DNA of 64,000 nucleotides, from NCBI GenBank assembly GCA_019416685.1, contig DXWV01000108.1:22389-86388 (forward strand), given 5' to 3'. The notes under the pieces were generated by a model. The model did not search any database. It was given only the letters and a program-made list of their open reading frames with translations, and was not told the DNA's origin. Position numbers and translations under genes: made by a program. This stretch comes from Bacteroides sp. Its GTDB lineage: Bacteria > Bacteroidota > Bacteroidia > Bacteroidales > Bacteroidaceae. This document shows, piece after piece, positions 33,981-42,109 of the stretch (within the stretch, counting starts at the first letter, position 1; each line of letters begins with the position of its first letter).

Positions 33981-34170
33981 ATTTCACCACAGAGGGCGCA
34001 GAGGACACGGAGCTTTATTATCCGGATAAAACGCAGATTAACGCGAATGAACGCAGATTAAAGTACGGGTCTTCTTTTTTTGGCATTTGTGTATTTGCGA
34101 GAATCTGCGTTAATCTGCGTTTTATCAGAGAAAATAATACCTCTGTGCCCTCCGTGTCCTGTGGTGAAAT
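33981..34170. repeat. 190-bp intergenic palindromic element, family C
   Basis: Outer arms ATTTCACCACAGAG...(33981 on) and its complement ending at 34170. Inner arms GATAAAACGCAGATTAACGC (34025 on) pair with a segment at 34102-34126. Its CACCACAGAGG and AACGCAGATTAACGC motifs are of a kind seen between genes in many Bacteroidetes genomes, as I recall. A related AACGCAAATTAACGCAGATT fragment lies at 30310-30330. It fills much of the gap 33887-34321. Confidence 0.85.
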
Positions 34171-34230
34171 CTTTTTTTAGTAATATTAGCGCTATTGCTA
34201 AAAGAAGTTATAAATGATAGTGCGGAAACT

Positions 34231-34259
34231 TTGAGAGAAGATAAAGTTTTTACTTTTGT
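34231..34259 (+). promoter_or_regulatory. Putative promoter of the sulfate activation operon
   Basis: TTTG at 34231-34234 and TACTTTTG at 34252-34259, separated by 17 nt, slightly shorter than the usual 19-21. The -7 box lies 62 nt before cysQ. Confidence 0.5.
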
Positions 34260-34280
34260 AGCTCATTATATTAATGGGTT

Positions 34281-34310
34281 ATTACGCCTTGTCGGAAGCA
34301 AGGCAATAAT
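34281..34310 (+). promoter_or_regulatory. Stem-loop in the cysQ leader
   Basis: GCCTTG (34286-34291) pairs with CAAGGC (34299-34304), extended by ATTA/TAAT flanks. It ends about 12 nt before the cysQ ATG and could affect translation of the operon's first gene. Confidence 0.5.
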
Positions 34311-34321
34311 TATATAATAAG

Positions 34322-35146
34322 ATGGAACAGAAATATTTGTTTGTTGCTGTTGACGCGGCCCTGAGAGCAGGCGAGAAGATACTTTCTATTTATAATGATC
34401 CGGCGTCGGACTTTGAGATAGAGAGAAAAGCCGATAATTCCCCCTTAACCATTGCCGACCGTAAAGCGCATGAAACGATTGCTACAATTCTTCAGGAAAC
34501 TCCTTTCCCGTTGTTGAGCGAAGAGGGCAAGCATATGGATTATGCCGTACGAAAGAATTGGAGTACGCTTTGGATTGTAGATCCGCTGGACGGAACGAAA
34601 GAGTTCATAAAGCGTAATGGGGAGTTTACTGTCAACATAGCATTGGTACATGATGGTATTCCTGTGATGGGAGTGATTTATCTTCCTGTAAAACAGGAAC
34701 TTTACTTCGCAGCCGAATCATTGGGAGCATTCAAGCTATCCGGGGTCACAGCTTTGGGTGACTCTGCTTCACTTGAAGAGCTGGTAAACTTTTCCGTGCG
34801 TCTGCCGCAAAACGAATCACGTGAGCGCTTTGTCATTGTAGCTTCACGTTCTCATTTAACTCCGGAGACAGAAAATTATATCGGCGCAATGCAGCAACAA
34901 CATAAGGAGGTAGAGCTGATTTCAAGCGGAAGTTCCATAAAAATTTGCCTGGTTGCCGAAGGTAAAGCAGACGTATATCCCCGTTTTGCTCCTACTATGG
35001 AGTGGGATACGGCTGCCGGACATGCTATCGCGCGTGCGGCAGGAATGGAAATTTATCAGGCTGGCGAAGCGTTGCCATTGCAATACAACAAAGAAGACCT
35101 GTTGAATCCCTGGTTTATTGTAGAGAGAAAAAGAGTAAATCACTAA
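34322..35146 (+). CDS. cysQ: 3'(2'),5'-bisphosphate nucleotidase CysQ
   Basis: 274 residues. Inositol-monophosphatase-fold metal motifs: LLSEEG (metal-binding Glu), VDPLDGTKEFIKRNGEFTVN near residue 84, and the C-terminal EWDTAAGHAIARAAG. It hydrolyses PAP, the by-product of PAPS-dependent sulfotransfer, to AMP and phosphate. In this operon it would remove the PAP made by the sulfotransferase, an end-product inhibitor of such enzymes. First gene of the seven-gene plus-strand operon. Confidence 0.95.
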   Translation: MEQKYLFVAVDAALRAGEKILSIYNDPASDFEIERKADNSPLTIADRKAHETIATILQETPFPLLSEEGKHMDYAVRKNWSTLWIVDPLDGTKEFIKRNGEFTVNIALVHDGIPVMGVIYLPVKQELYFAAESLGAFKLSGVTALGDSASLEELVNFSVRLPQNESRERFVIVASRSHLTPETENYIGAMQQQHKEVELISSGSSIKICLVAEGKADVYPRFAPTMEWDTAAGHAIARAAGMEIYQAGEALPLQYNKEDLLNPWFIVERKRVNH

Positions 35147-35162
35147 TTGATTTTTACTGATT

Positions 35163-36719
35163 ATGACATTTGAAATTGTATTTGTACTACTATCGCTATT
35201 GGGAATGGTGATTGCTCTTATATTGGATAAGATGCGTCCGGGTATGGTGCTTTTCTCGGTTGTGGTGCTGTTTCTTTGCGCGGGTATTCTTAGTCCGAAA
35301 GAGATGCTCGAAGGATTTAGTAATAAAGGGATGATTACGGTTGCCATGCTTTTTCTGGTAAGTGAAGGTGTTCGCCAGTCGGGGGCATTAGGGCAGGTGA
35401 TCAAGAAATTGCTTCCCGTAGGTAAAACTACTGTTTTCAAGGCACAATTTCGGATGCTTCCCACTATTGCTTTTATATCAGCTTTTCTCAATAACACTCC
35501 TGTGGTAGTAATATTTGCCCCTATCATCAAACGTTGGGCACAAGCTGTTCATCTTCCCGCTACCAAGTTTCTTATTCCTCTTTCTTATGTCACGATTCTG
35601 GGTGGTATCTGTACGCTGATTGGTACCTCTACCAATCTGGTGGTACACGGCATGATTCTTGAGGCGGGCTATGAAGGATTTACGATGTTTGAACTTGGGA
35701 AGGTGGGTATATTCATTGCCATTGCGGGGATTATTTACTTGTTCCTGTTTTCTAAAAAGCTCCTTCCCGATGCACGCCCCGATACGGCAGTGCCCGATGA
35801 AGAGGAAGAAAAAGGCGAGAACCTCCACCGTGTGGAAGCTGTGTTAGGGGCCCGTTTTCCGGGTATCAACAAAACCCTGGCGGAGTTCAATTTCCAGCGT
35901 CATTATGGGGCAGAAGTGAAAGAGATAAAAACCCGTAACGGACAGCGTATCACTGAGAAACTCAATGAGGTTGTACTTCGCGAGGGTGATACACTCGTGG
36001 TAATGGCCGACGATACTTTTATTCCTACCTGGGGAGAGTCTTCTGTCTTTGTGATGCTTGCCAACGGAAAAGATACTGAGCCGGTACCGGGTAAGAAAAA
36101 ACGCTGGTTTGCCCTGATTCTGCTTATTCTGATGATTCTGGGTGCTACGGTAGGTGAATTGCCGGTAACACAGGAAATGTTTCCTAATATCAAGCTGGAT
36201 ATGTTCTTCTTTGTATCTGTAACTACCATCATCATGGCATGGACCAAAATTTTTCCTGCTCGTAAATACACCAAATATATTTCGTGGGATATCCTGATAA
36301 CGATTGCCTGTGCTTTTGCTATCAGTAAAGCAATGGTAAATTCGGGGGTAGCCGATGGAGTTGCAAGTTATATTATCGGTTTAAGCCAGAATTATGGACC
36401 TCATGTTTTGTTGGCTATTTTGTTTATTATTACCAATCTGTTTACGGAACTTATCACAAACAATGCGGCAGCAGCTCTGGCCTTTCCGCTGGCATTGGCC
36501 ATATCCCAACAATTAGGGGTAGATCCTACGCCCTTCTTTGTGGTGATTTGTATGGCTGCTTCGGCCAGTTTCTCTACTCCGATTGGTTATCAGACAAACC
36601 TGATTGTGCAAGGTATCGGCAATTATAAGTTCACTGATTTTGTCCGTATCGGTTTACCATTGAATATTATCACTTTTCTCATTTCTGTATTTTTGATACC
36701 ACTCATTTGGCCCTTTTAA
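35163..36719 (+). CDS. SLC13/DASS-family sulfate permease with TrkA-C domain
   Basis: 518 residues, about ten membrane segments in two halves, with the repeated helix-breaking motifs NNTPVVVIFAP and TNNAAAALAFPLAL and the TGTSTNL-like GTSTNLVVHG motif. Between them, residues about 220-290 form a soluble TrkA-C-like domain (VEAVLGARFPGINKTLAEF ... LREGDTLVVMADD). Such transporters import divalent anions, usually sulfate, driven by sodium. The setting between cysQ and cysC makes sulfate the likely substrate. 16 nt after cysQ. Confidence 0.9.
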   Translation: MTFEIVFVLLSLLGMVIALILDKMRPGMVLFSVVVLFLCAGILSPKEMLEGFSNKGMITVAMLFLVSEGVRQSGALGQVIKKLLPVGKTTVFKAQFRMLPTIAFISAFLNNTPVVVIFAPIIKRWAQAVHLPATKFLIPLSYVTILGGICTLIGTSTNLVVHGMILEAGYEGFTMFELGKVGIFIAIAGIIYLFLFSKKLLPDARPDTAVPDEEEEKGENLHRVEAVLGARFPGINKTLAEFNFQRHYGAEVKEIKTRNGQRITEKLNEVVLREGDTLVVMADDTFIPTWGESSVFVMLANGKDTEPVPGKKKRWFALILLILMILGATVGELPVTQEMFPNIKLDMFFFVSVTTIIMAWTKIFPARKYTKYISWDILITIACAFAISKAMVNSGVADGVASYIIGLSQNYGPHVLLAILFIITNLFTELITNNAAAALAFPLALAISQQLGVDPTPFFVVICMAASASFSTPIGYQTNLIVQGIGNYKFTDFVRIGLPLNIITFLISVFLIPLIWPF

Positions 36720-36801
36720 GAGTTGAAAGTTACGGAAGACGAAAAGATGGGAAAAAGAAAACTAACAGTAAGTATTGTAAAAACGACTAAAAATAATATG
36801 C

Positions 36802-37434
36802 ATGAAACAAAATAAGGAACCGAAAGGAGAGGAACTTTCAACTAATCATATTTATCCTATCTTTGATCGTATGCTGGCGCGGGAAGACAAAGAAGACCTC
36901 TTAAAGCAACATAGCGTGATGATATGGTTTACCGGATTGAGCGGTTCCGGAAAAAGTACTATTGCCATTGCTTTGGAGCGTGAGTTACACAAACGCGGGT
37001 TGCTGTGTCGTATCCTCGATGGTGATAATATCCGTAGTGGTATTAATAATAATCTGGGCTTTTCGGAAACCGATCGTGTGGAAAACATCCGTCGCATAGC
37101 CGAAGTCTCAAAACTCTTTATAGATAGCGGCATTATTACCATTGCCGCTTTTATCAGTCCTAACAATGATATCCGCGAAATGGCTGCCAATATTATCGGG
37201 CAGGACGATTTCCTCGAAATATATGTCAGCACTCCGCTTGCCGAATGCGAAAAGCGTGATGTGAAGGGGTTGTACGCCAAAGCCCGTAAAGGAGAAATAA
37301 AGAATTTTACCGGTATTTCGGCTCCGTTTGAAGCACCGCTACATCCGGCACTCGAGTTGGACACTTCAAAACTTTCGCTTGAAGAATCTGTTAACCGTTT
37401 GTTGGAGTTGATATTGCCAAAAGTGAAGAGATAA
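36802..37434 (+). CDS. cysC: Adenylylsulfate kinase
   Basis: 210 residues. P-loop GLSGSGKST near residue 45, DGDNIRSGINNNLGFSETDR (APS-binding arginines), AFISPNNDIREMA, EIYVSTPLAECEKRDVKGLY and TGISAPFEAP are the CysC hallmarks. It phosphorylates APS to PAPS. An N-terminal extension of about 40 residues precedes the kinase core. Lies 82 nt after the permease and 30 nt before cysD. Confidence 0.96.
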   Translation: MKQNKEPKGEELSTNHIYPIFDRMLAREDKEDLLKQHSVMIWFTGLSGSGKSTIAIALERELHKRGLLCRILDGDNIRSGINNNLGFSETDRVENIRRIAEVSKLFIDSGIITIAAFISPNNDIREMAANIIGQDDFLEIYVSTPLAECEKRDVKGLYAKARKGEIKNFTGISAPFEAPLHPALELDTSKLSLEESVNRLLELILPKVKR

Positions 37435-37464
37435 AAACAAGAGATTTATAAAAACAAGAACATA

Positions 37465-38376
37465 ATGAAAGAAGAGTATAAATTGAGTCACCTGAAAGAA
37501 CTCGAAGCTGAGTCCATTCACATTATCCGCGAAGTGGCTGCGGAATTTGAGAATCCTGTGATGCTTTATAGTATCGGAAAGGATTCCTCTGTTATGGTTC
37601 GCCTGGCAGAGAAAGCCTTCTATCCGGGTAAGGTGCCGTTTCCTTTGATGCACATTGACTCCAAATGGAAGTTTAAAGAGATGATTCAGTTCCGTGACGA
37701 ATATGCTAAGAAATATGGATGGAATCTGATTGTGGAGAGCAACATGGAGGCATTTCATGCAGGTGTAGGCCCCTTTACACATGGAAGTAAAGTACATACT
37801 GACCTGATGAAAACACAGGCTTTGTTGCGTGCTCTCGACAAATATAAATTTGATGCCGCCTTTGGTGGTGCCCGTCGCGATGAAGAAAAGTCACGTGCTA
37901 AAGAACGCATCTTCTCTTTCCGTGATAAATTTCATCAGTGGGATCCCAAGAATCAGCGTCCGGAGTTGTGGGATATCTATAATGCCCGTGTACACAAAGG
38001 AGAAAGTATTCGTGTTTTCCCGTTGAGTAACTGGACTGAACTGGATATCTGGCAGTATATCCGCTTGGAAAACATTCCTATTGTTCCGCTTTATTATGCA
38101 AAAGAGCGCCCTTGCGTTGAACTTGACGGTAATCTTATTATGGCCGATGATGACCGTCTGCCGGAAAAATACCGTGACGAAATCAAGATGCGTATGGTAC
38201 GTTTCCGTACATTGGGTTGTTGGCCGCTGACCGGTGCGGTAGAGAGTGAAGCCGATACGATTGAGAAGATTGTGGAGGAGATGATGACTACCACTAAGAG
38301 CGAACGTACTACCCGTGTGATCGACTTCGACCAGGATGCAAGTATGGAACAGAAGAAGCGCGAAGGATACTTCTAA
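37465..38376 (+). CDS. cysD: Sulfate adenylyltransferase subunit 2
   Basis: 303 residues. PAPS-reductase-like ATP-pyrophosphatase fold with the PP-loop YSIGKDSSVMVRLAEKAF near residue 36, followed by FPLMHIDSKWKFKEM and AFGGARRDEEKSRAKER. It ends KREGYF as in other CysD proteins. With CysN it makes APS from sulfate and ATP. The next gene is cysN, 33 nt on. Confidence 0.97.
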   Translation: MKEEYKLSHLKELEAESIHIIREVAAEFENPVMLYSIGKDSSVMVRLAEKAFYPGKVPFPLMHIDSKWKFKEMIQFRDEYAKKYGWNLIVESNMEAFHAGVGPFTHGSKVHTDLMKTQALLRALDKYKFDAAFGGARRDEEKSRAKERIFSFRDKFHQWDPKNQRPELWDIYNARVHKGESIRVFPLSNWTELDIWQYIRLENIPIVPLYYAKERPCVELDGNLIMADDDRLPEKYRDEIKMRMVRFRTLGCWPLTGAVESEADTIEKIVEEMMTTTKSERTTRVIDFDQDASMEQKKREGYF

Positions 38377-38409
38377 TCAAAAAAAAAAATTAAAAACGAA
38401 GAATTGAAG

Positions 38410-39840
38410 ATGGGAACTACTTTAGATATAAAAGCATTTCTGGATAAAGACGAACAGAAGGATTTGCTCCGTCTTTTGACGGCAGGCTCGGTGGACGATG
38501 GAAAATCAACTCTGATAGGCCGCCTGCTGTTTGATAGTAAGAAATTGTATGAAGATCAGCTGGATGCTCTCGAACGTGATAGTAAACGTATGGGAAATGC
38601 CGGTGAACATATAGACTACGCACTGTTGCTCGACGGTTTGAAGGCAGAACGTGAACAGGGTATCACAATTGACGTGGCTTATCGCTATTTTTCAACTAAC
38701 AATCGTAAGTTTATCATAGCCGACACTCCGGGACACGAACAATACACCCGCAATATGATTACCGGTGGTTCTACTGCCAATCTGGCTATTATTCTGGTGG
38801 ATGCACGTACGGGTGTTATTACTCAGACGCGTCGTCATACTTTCCTGGTGTCTCTGCTTGGTATTAAGCATGTTGTGCTGGCTGTTAATAAGATGGACTT
38901 GGTAGACTTCTCCGAAGCACGCTTTAATGAGATTGTATCAGAATACAAAAAATTTGTAGATCCATTAGGCATTCCCGATGTAAATTGTATTCCGCTTTCT
39001 GCTCTGGATGGTGATAATGTGGTGGATAAATCAGAACGTACTCCTTGGTATAAGGGTATTTCTTTGCTTGACTTCCTCGAAACGGTGCATATCGATAACG
39101 ACCATAACCTGACCGATTTCCGTTTCCCTGTACAGTACGTACTTCGTCCTAATCTTGATTTTCGTGGTTTCTGTGGAAAAGTGGCTTCGGGTGTCATCCG
39201 CAAAGGAGACGAAGTGATGGCATTGCCTTCCGGCAAGACTTCCCGCGTGAAAAGTATTGTGACCTATGACGGAGAGTTGGATTATGCTTTTCCACCTCAG
39301 TCTGTCACACTGACACTGGAAGATGAAATTGATGTGTCGAGAGGAGAGATGCTGGTGCATCCTAATAATTTGCCTATCGTAGATCGCAATTTTGAGGCTA
39401 TGCTGGTATGGATGGATGAGGAACCAATGGATGTGAACAAATCCTTCTTTATCAAGCAGACTACTAACATGAGCCGTACCCGCATTGATAGTATCAAGTA
39501 CAAGGTGGATGTGAATACTATGGAGCAGTTTGCCGTGCCTTTTCTTTCGTTGAATGAGATAGCCCGTGTGGTGCTGACAACGGCGAAAGAGCTCTTCTTT
39601 GATCCTTATCAGAAGAACAAATCCTGTGGATCGTTCATCCTTATTGACCCCATCACCAATAACACCAGTGCCGTTGGTATGATTATAGACCGGGTGGAAG
39701 AGAAAGATATGCGCACTATGGATGATGTTCCGGTGCTGGATCTTCCGAAACTGGGCATTGATCCTGAGCATTATGAAGCGATAGAGAAGGCTGTTAAAGA
39801 TCTGGAACGTCAGGGTATTGCGGTGAAAATCATTAAATAA
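38410..39840 (+). CDS. cysN: Sulfate adenylyltransferase subunit 1 (GTPase)
   Basis: 476 residues from the ATG at 38410; a TTG two codons earlier is less likely. EF-Tu-like GTPase motifs: G1 GSVDDGKSTLIGRLL, switch region REQGITIDVAYRYF, G3 DTPGHEQYTRNM and G4 NKMDL, then the two beta-barrel domains. GTP hydrolysis drives APS formation by CysD. No APS-kinase domain is fused at its C-terminus; that function is supplied by separate cysC. Confidence 0.97.
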   Translation: MGTTLDIKAFLDKDEQKDLLRLLTAGSVDDGKSTLIGRLLFDSKKLYEDQLDALERDSKRMGNAGEHIDYALLLDGLKAEREQGITIDVAYRYFSTNNRKFIIADTPGHEQYTRNMITGGSTANLAIILVDARTGVITQTRRHTFLVSLLGIKHVVLAVNKMDLVDFSEARFNEIVSEYKKFVDPLGIPDVNCIPLSALDGDNVVDKSERTPWYKGISLLDFLETVHIDNDHNLTDFRFPVQYVLRPNLDFRGFCGKVASGVIRKGDEVMALPSGKTSRVKSIVTYDGELDYAFPPQSVTLTLEDEIDVSRGEMLVHPNNLPIVDRNFEAMLVWMDEEPMDVNKSFFIKQTTNMSRTRIDSIKYKVDVNTMEQFAVPFLSLNEIARVVLTTAKELFFDPYQKNKSCGSFILIDPITNNTSAVGMIIDRVEEKDMRTMDDVPVLDLPKLGIDPEHYEAIEKAVKDLERQGIAVKIIK

Positions 39841-39858
39841 TGTACAATTGTAAATAAC

Positions 39859-40965
39859 ATGGGATTACTTGAATTCAATAAACTTCCGATAAACACTCTG
39901 GTAGGAGCTGACTGGAAAACATTTAAAGCGATAACCGCTGGCAGGGATATCGATGCTGCTTACAAAGGAAAGTATCGTTTGACCAAAGCAGTATGCCGCT
40001 TGCTCTCTACATTGGCTCCTTTGCAAAACAGCCGTTACGAAAAGCTCCTGGCTAATAAGCCGTTGGAACACGATCCGGTGTTTATATTGGGACATTGGCG
40101 TAGTGGGACAACGTTTGTACACAATGTCTTTTCCTGTGACAAGCACTTTGGGTACAACACTACCTATCAGACTGTTTTTCCACATCTGATGATGTGGGGG
40201 CAACCATTCTTTAAAAAGAACATGAGTTGGCTGATGCCCGATAAACGCCCGACCGATAATATGGAACTGGCTGTAGACCTGCCGCAGGAAGAGGAATTTG
40301 CACTGGCAAATATGATGCCTTATACATATTATAATTTCTGGTTTTTGCCCAAATACCAGCAAGAGTATGCTGATAAGTATTTGTTGTTCGATGGTATCCC
40401 CGATGAAGAACTGAAAGTGTTTGAGGAAACATTTAAAAAACTGGTAAAGATTTCATTATGGAACACGCAAGGTACTCAGTTTCTGAGTAAGAACCCTCCT
40501 CATACGGGTCGTGTGAAGGAATTGGTGAAGATGTTTCCCAATGCAAAGTTCATTTATCTGATGCGTAACCCGTACACTGTATTTGAGTCTACACGTAGTT
40601 TCTTTACCAATACTATTCAGCCTTTGAAACTGGAAGATATCAGCAACGAGGAGATCGAAAAGAATATTCTCTCTATTTATGCCAAACTGTATCATAAGTA
40701 CGAAGCCGATAAACAGTATATTCCCGAGGGAAATCTGATTGAAGTGAAGTTTGAAGATTTTGAAGCGGATGCTTTGGCAATGACCGAGAATATATATCAG
40801 AAACTCTCTATTCCAGGCTTCGAAGAAGCACGTGAAGCAATAGAAAAGTATGTAGGTGGAAAGAAAGGATATAAGAAAAATAAATATAAGTATGATGATC
40901 GTACTGTTCAGTTGGTGCAAGATAATTGGGATTTTGCATTGAAGCAGTGGGATTATAGTCTTTAA
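39859..40965 (+). CDS. PAPS-dependent sulfotransferase, possible steroid sulfotransferase
   Basis: 368 residues. The 5'-phosphosulfate-binding loop GHWRSGTTFVHN starts at residue 79, and the 3'-phosphate site FIYLMRNPYTVFESTRSF has R236 and S244. These define a Sulfotransfer_3-type cytosolic enzyme. No signal peptide. It directly follows cysC, cysD and cysN (18 nt after cysN), which supply PAPS, and cysQ removes PAP. In B. thetaiotaomicron, as I recall, the sulfotransferase of this kind of cluster (BT_0416) sulfonates cholesterol and other steroids. Orthology is inferred from gene order and motifs, so the steroid substrate is probable but unproven. Confidence 0.88.
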   Translation: MGLLEFNKLPINTLVGADWKTFKAITAGRDIDAAYKGKYRLTKAVCRLLSTLAPLQNSRYEKLLANKPLEHDPVFILGHWRSGTTFVHNVFSCDKHFGYNTTYQTVFPHLMMWGQPFFKKNMSWLMPDKRPTDNMELAVDLPQEEEFALANMMPYTYYNFWFLPKYQQEYADKYLLFDGIPDEELKVFEETFKKLVKISLWNTQGTQFLSKNPPHTGRVKELVKMFPNAKFIYLMRNPYTVFESTRSFFTNTIQPLKLEDISNEEIEKNILSIYAKLYHKYEADKQYIPEGNLIEVKFEDFEADALAMTENIYQKLSIPGFEEAREAIEKYVGGKKGYKKNKYKYDDRTVQLVQDNWDFALKQWDYSL

Positions 40966-40981
40966 AAAGAAAGGAGAAAGG

Positions 40982-41953
40982 ATGACAAAGAGAACATATC
41001 GCCGTCTGATGACGACAGGCTTTATTGCTTTATGCTCGGCTGTTGTTATGGCGCAACATAAGGTAGAAATGCTCCCGTTTGGGGATATGGATCAATGGGT
41101 AAATCGCGAAATAAAAGAGTCTGCCATTATTGGTGGAAATACAAAAAATGTATATGCCGTCGGGCCTACCCAAACCATAGCTGGTTCAAAAGCTTATACG
41201 AATCTTGGTGGTTCTCCCTGGGCTACTTCCAATGTGATGGCGAAAGTAGCGGGGGTCACAAAAACAAATACATCTGTTTTTCCCGAAAAGCGGGGAAGTG
41301 GATATTGCGCACGCTTGGAGACTCGTATGGAAAGTGTGAAAGTGTTCGGACTCGTGGATATTACAGTACTTGCTGCCGGTTCTATGTTTCTGGGTACGGT
41401 ACATGAACCTATTAAAGGCACCAAAAACCCCAACAGAATGCTTGGAATGGGTATTCCGTTCACAAAGCGTCCTGTTGCTCTTCAGTTTGATTATAAAGTG
41501 AAGATGTCTGATCGTGAAAACCGTATTCGCGCTACAGGCTTTAGTAAGATAACCGATGTACCGGGCAAAGATTTTCCTGCAGCGATTTTGCTCTTACAAA
41601 AGCGTTGGGAAGATGCTGAAGGTAATATTTTTGCAAAGCGTGTCGGTACGATGGTTGTTTATTATTATAACACGGGTGATTGGCATAATAATGCTACCTA
41701 TGAGATTCATTATGGTGATATAACCGGAAGTCCGGTATATAAACCTCATATGATGCGCTTACAGGTTGACGAACGTTACTCGCTCAATAGCAAGGGAGAG
41801 AGTGTACCGGTTCGTGAGGTGGCATGGGCCGATGAGGATGAAACGCCTACTCACATGATTCTTCAGTTTACTGCCAGTCATGGAGGAGCTTATATCGGTT
41901 CTCCGGGAAACACCTTGTGGGTGGATAATGTGAAACTGGTTTATGCTCAATAA
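40982..41953 (+). CDS. PCMD-domain secreted protein
   Basis: 323 residues. A signal peptide (LMTTGFIALCSAVVMAQ) precedes a beta-rich domain that ends in the typical GNTLWVDNVKLVYAQ, as in the 'putative carbohydrate metabolism' (PCMD) family common in Bacteroidetes. PGKDFPAAILLLQKRWED and HNNATYEIHYGD are further family-like segments. The fold is jelly-roll-like and likely binds a ligand; no catalytic residues are assigned. It starts 17 nt after the sulfotransferase, so it is the last gene of the sulfonation operon. Its part in sulfonation is unknown. Confidence 0.85.
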   Translation: MTKRTYRRLMTTGFIALCSAVVMAQHKVEMLPFGDMDQWVNREIKESAIIGGNTKNVYAVGPTQTIAGSKAYTNLGGSPWATSNVMAKVAGVTKTNTSVFPEKRGSGYCARLETRMESVKVFGLVDITVLAAGSMFLGTVHEPIKGTKNPNRMLGMGIPFTKRPVALQFDYKVKMSDRENRIRATGFSKITDVPGKDFPAAILLLQKRWEDAEGNIFAKRVGTMVVYYYNTGDWHNNATYEIHYGDITGSPVYKPHMMRLQVDERYSLNSKGESVPVREVAWADEDETPTHMILQFTASHGGAYIGSPGNTLWVDNVKLVYAQ

Positions 41954-42085
41954 TGAATCTATTTACGATTAGACGATTTACGATGTACGATTGAAGTTAC
42001 TCTTTTAAAAGCTTGTTTCAGCGATGTTAGAGACAGAGTAATCCCAATCGTACATCGTAAATCGTCTAATCGTAAATAGATTCAT
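41953..42085. repeat. Perfect 40-bp inverted repeat, family A (copy 2)
   Basis: Arms at 41953-41992 and 42046-42085 are exact reverse complements with a 53-nt loop. It lies between the convergent PCMD and propeller genes and begins on the last base of the PCMD stop codon. The arm core ATTTACGATTAGACGATTTA is shared with 6417 and 58922. It could terminate transcription from both sides. Confidence 0.95.
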
Positions 42086-42109
42086 ATCTACACAAATACG
42101 AGAAACCTA

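Noticed and set aside
33977..34180. Open frame of 67 codons inside the 33981-34170 palindrome
   Set aside because: The product only mirrors the inverted repeat (its two halves are complements), and there is no start context. Treated as non-coding repeat.
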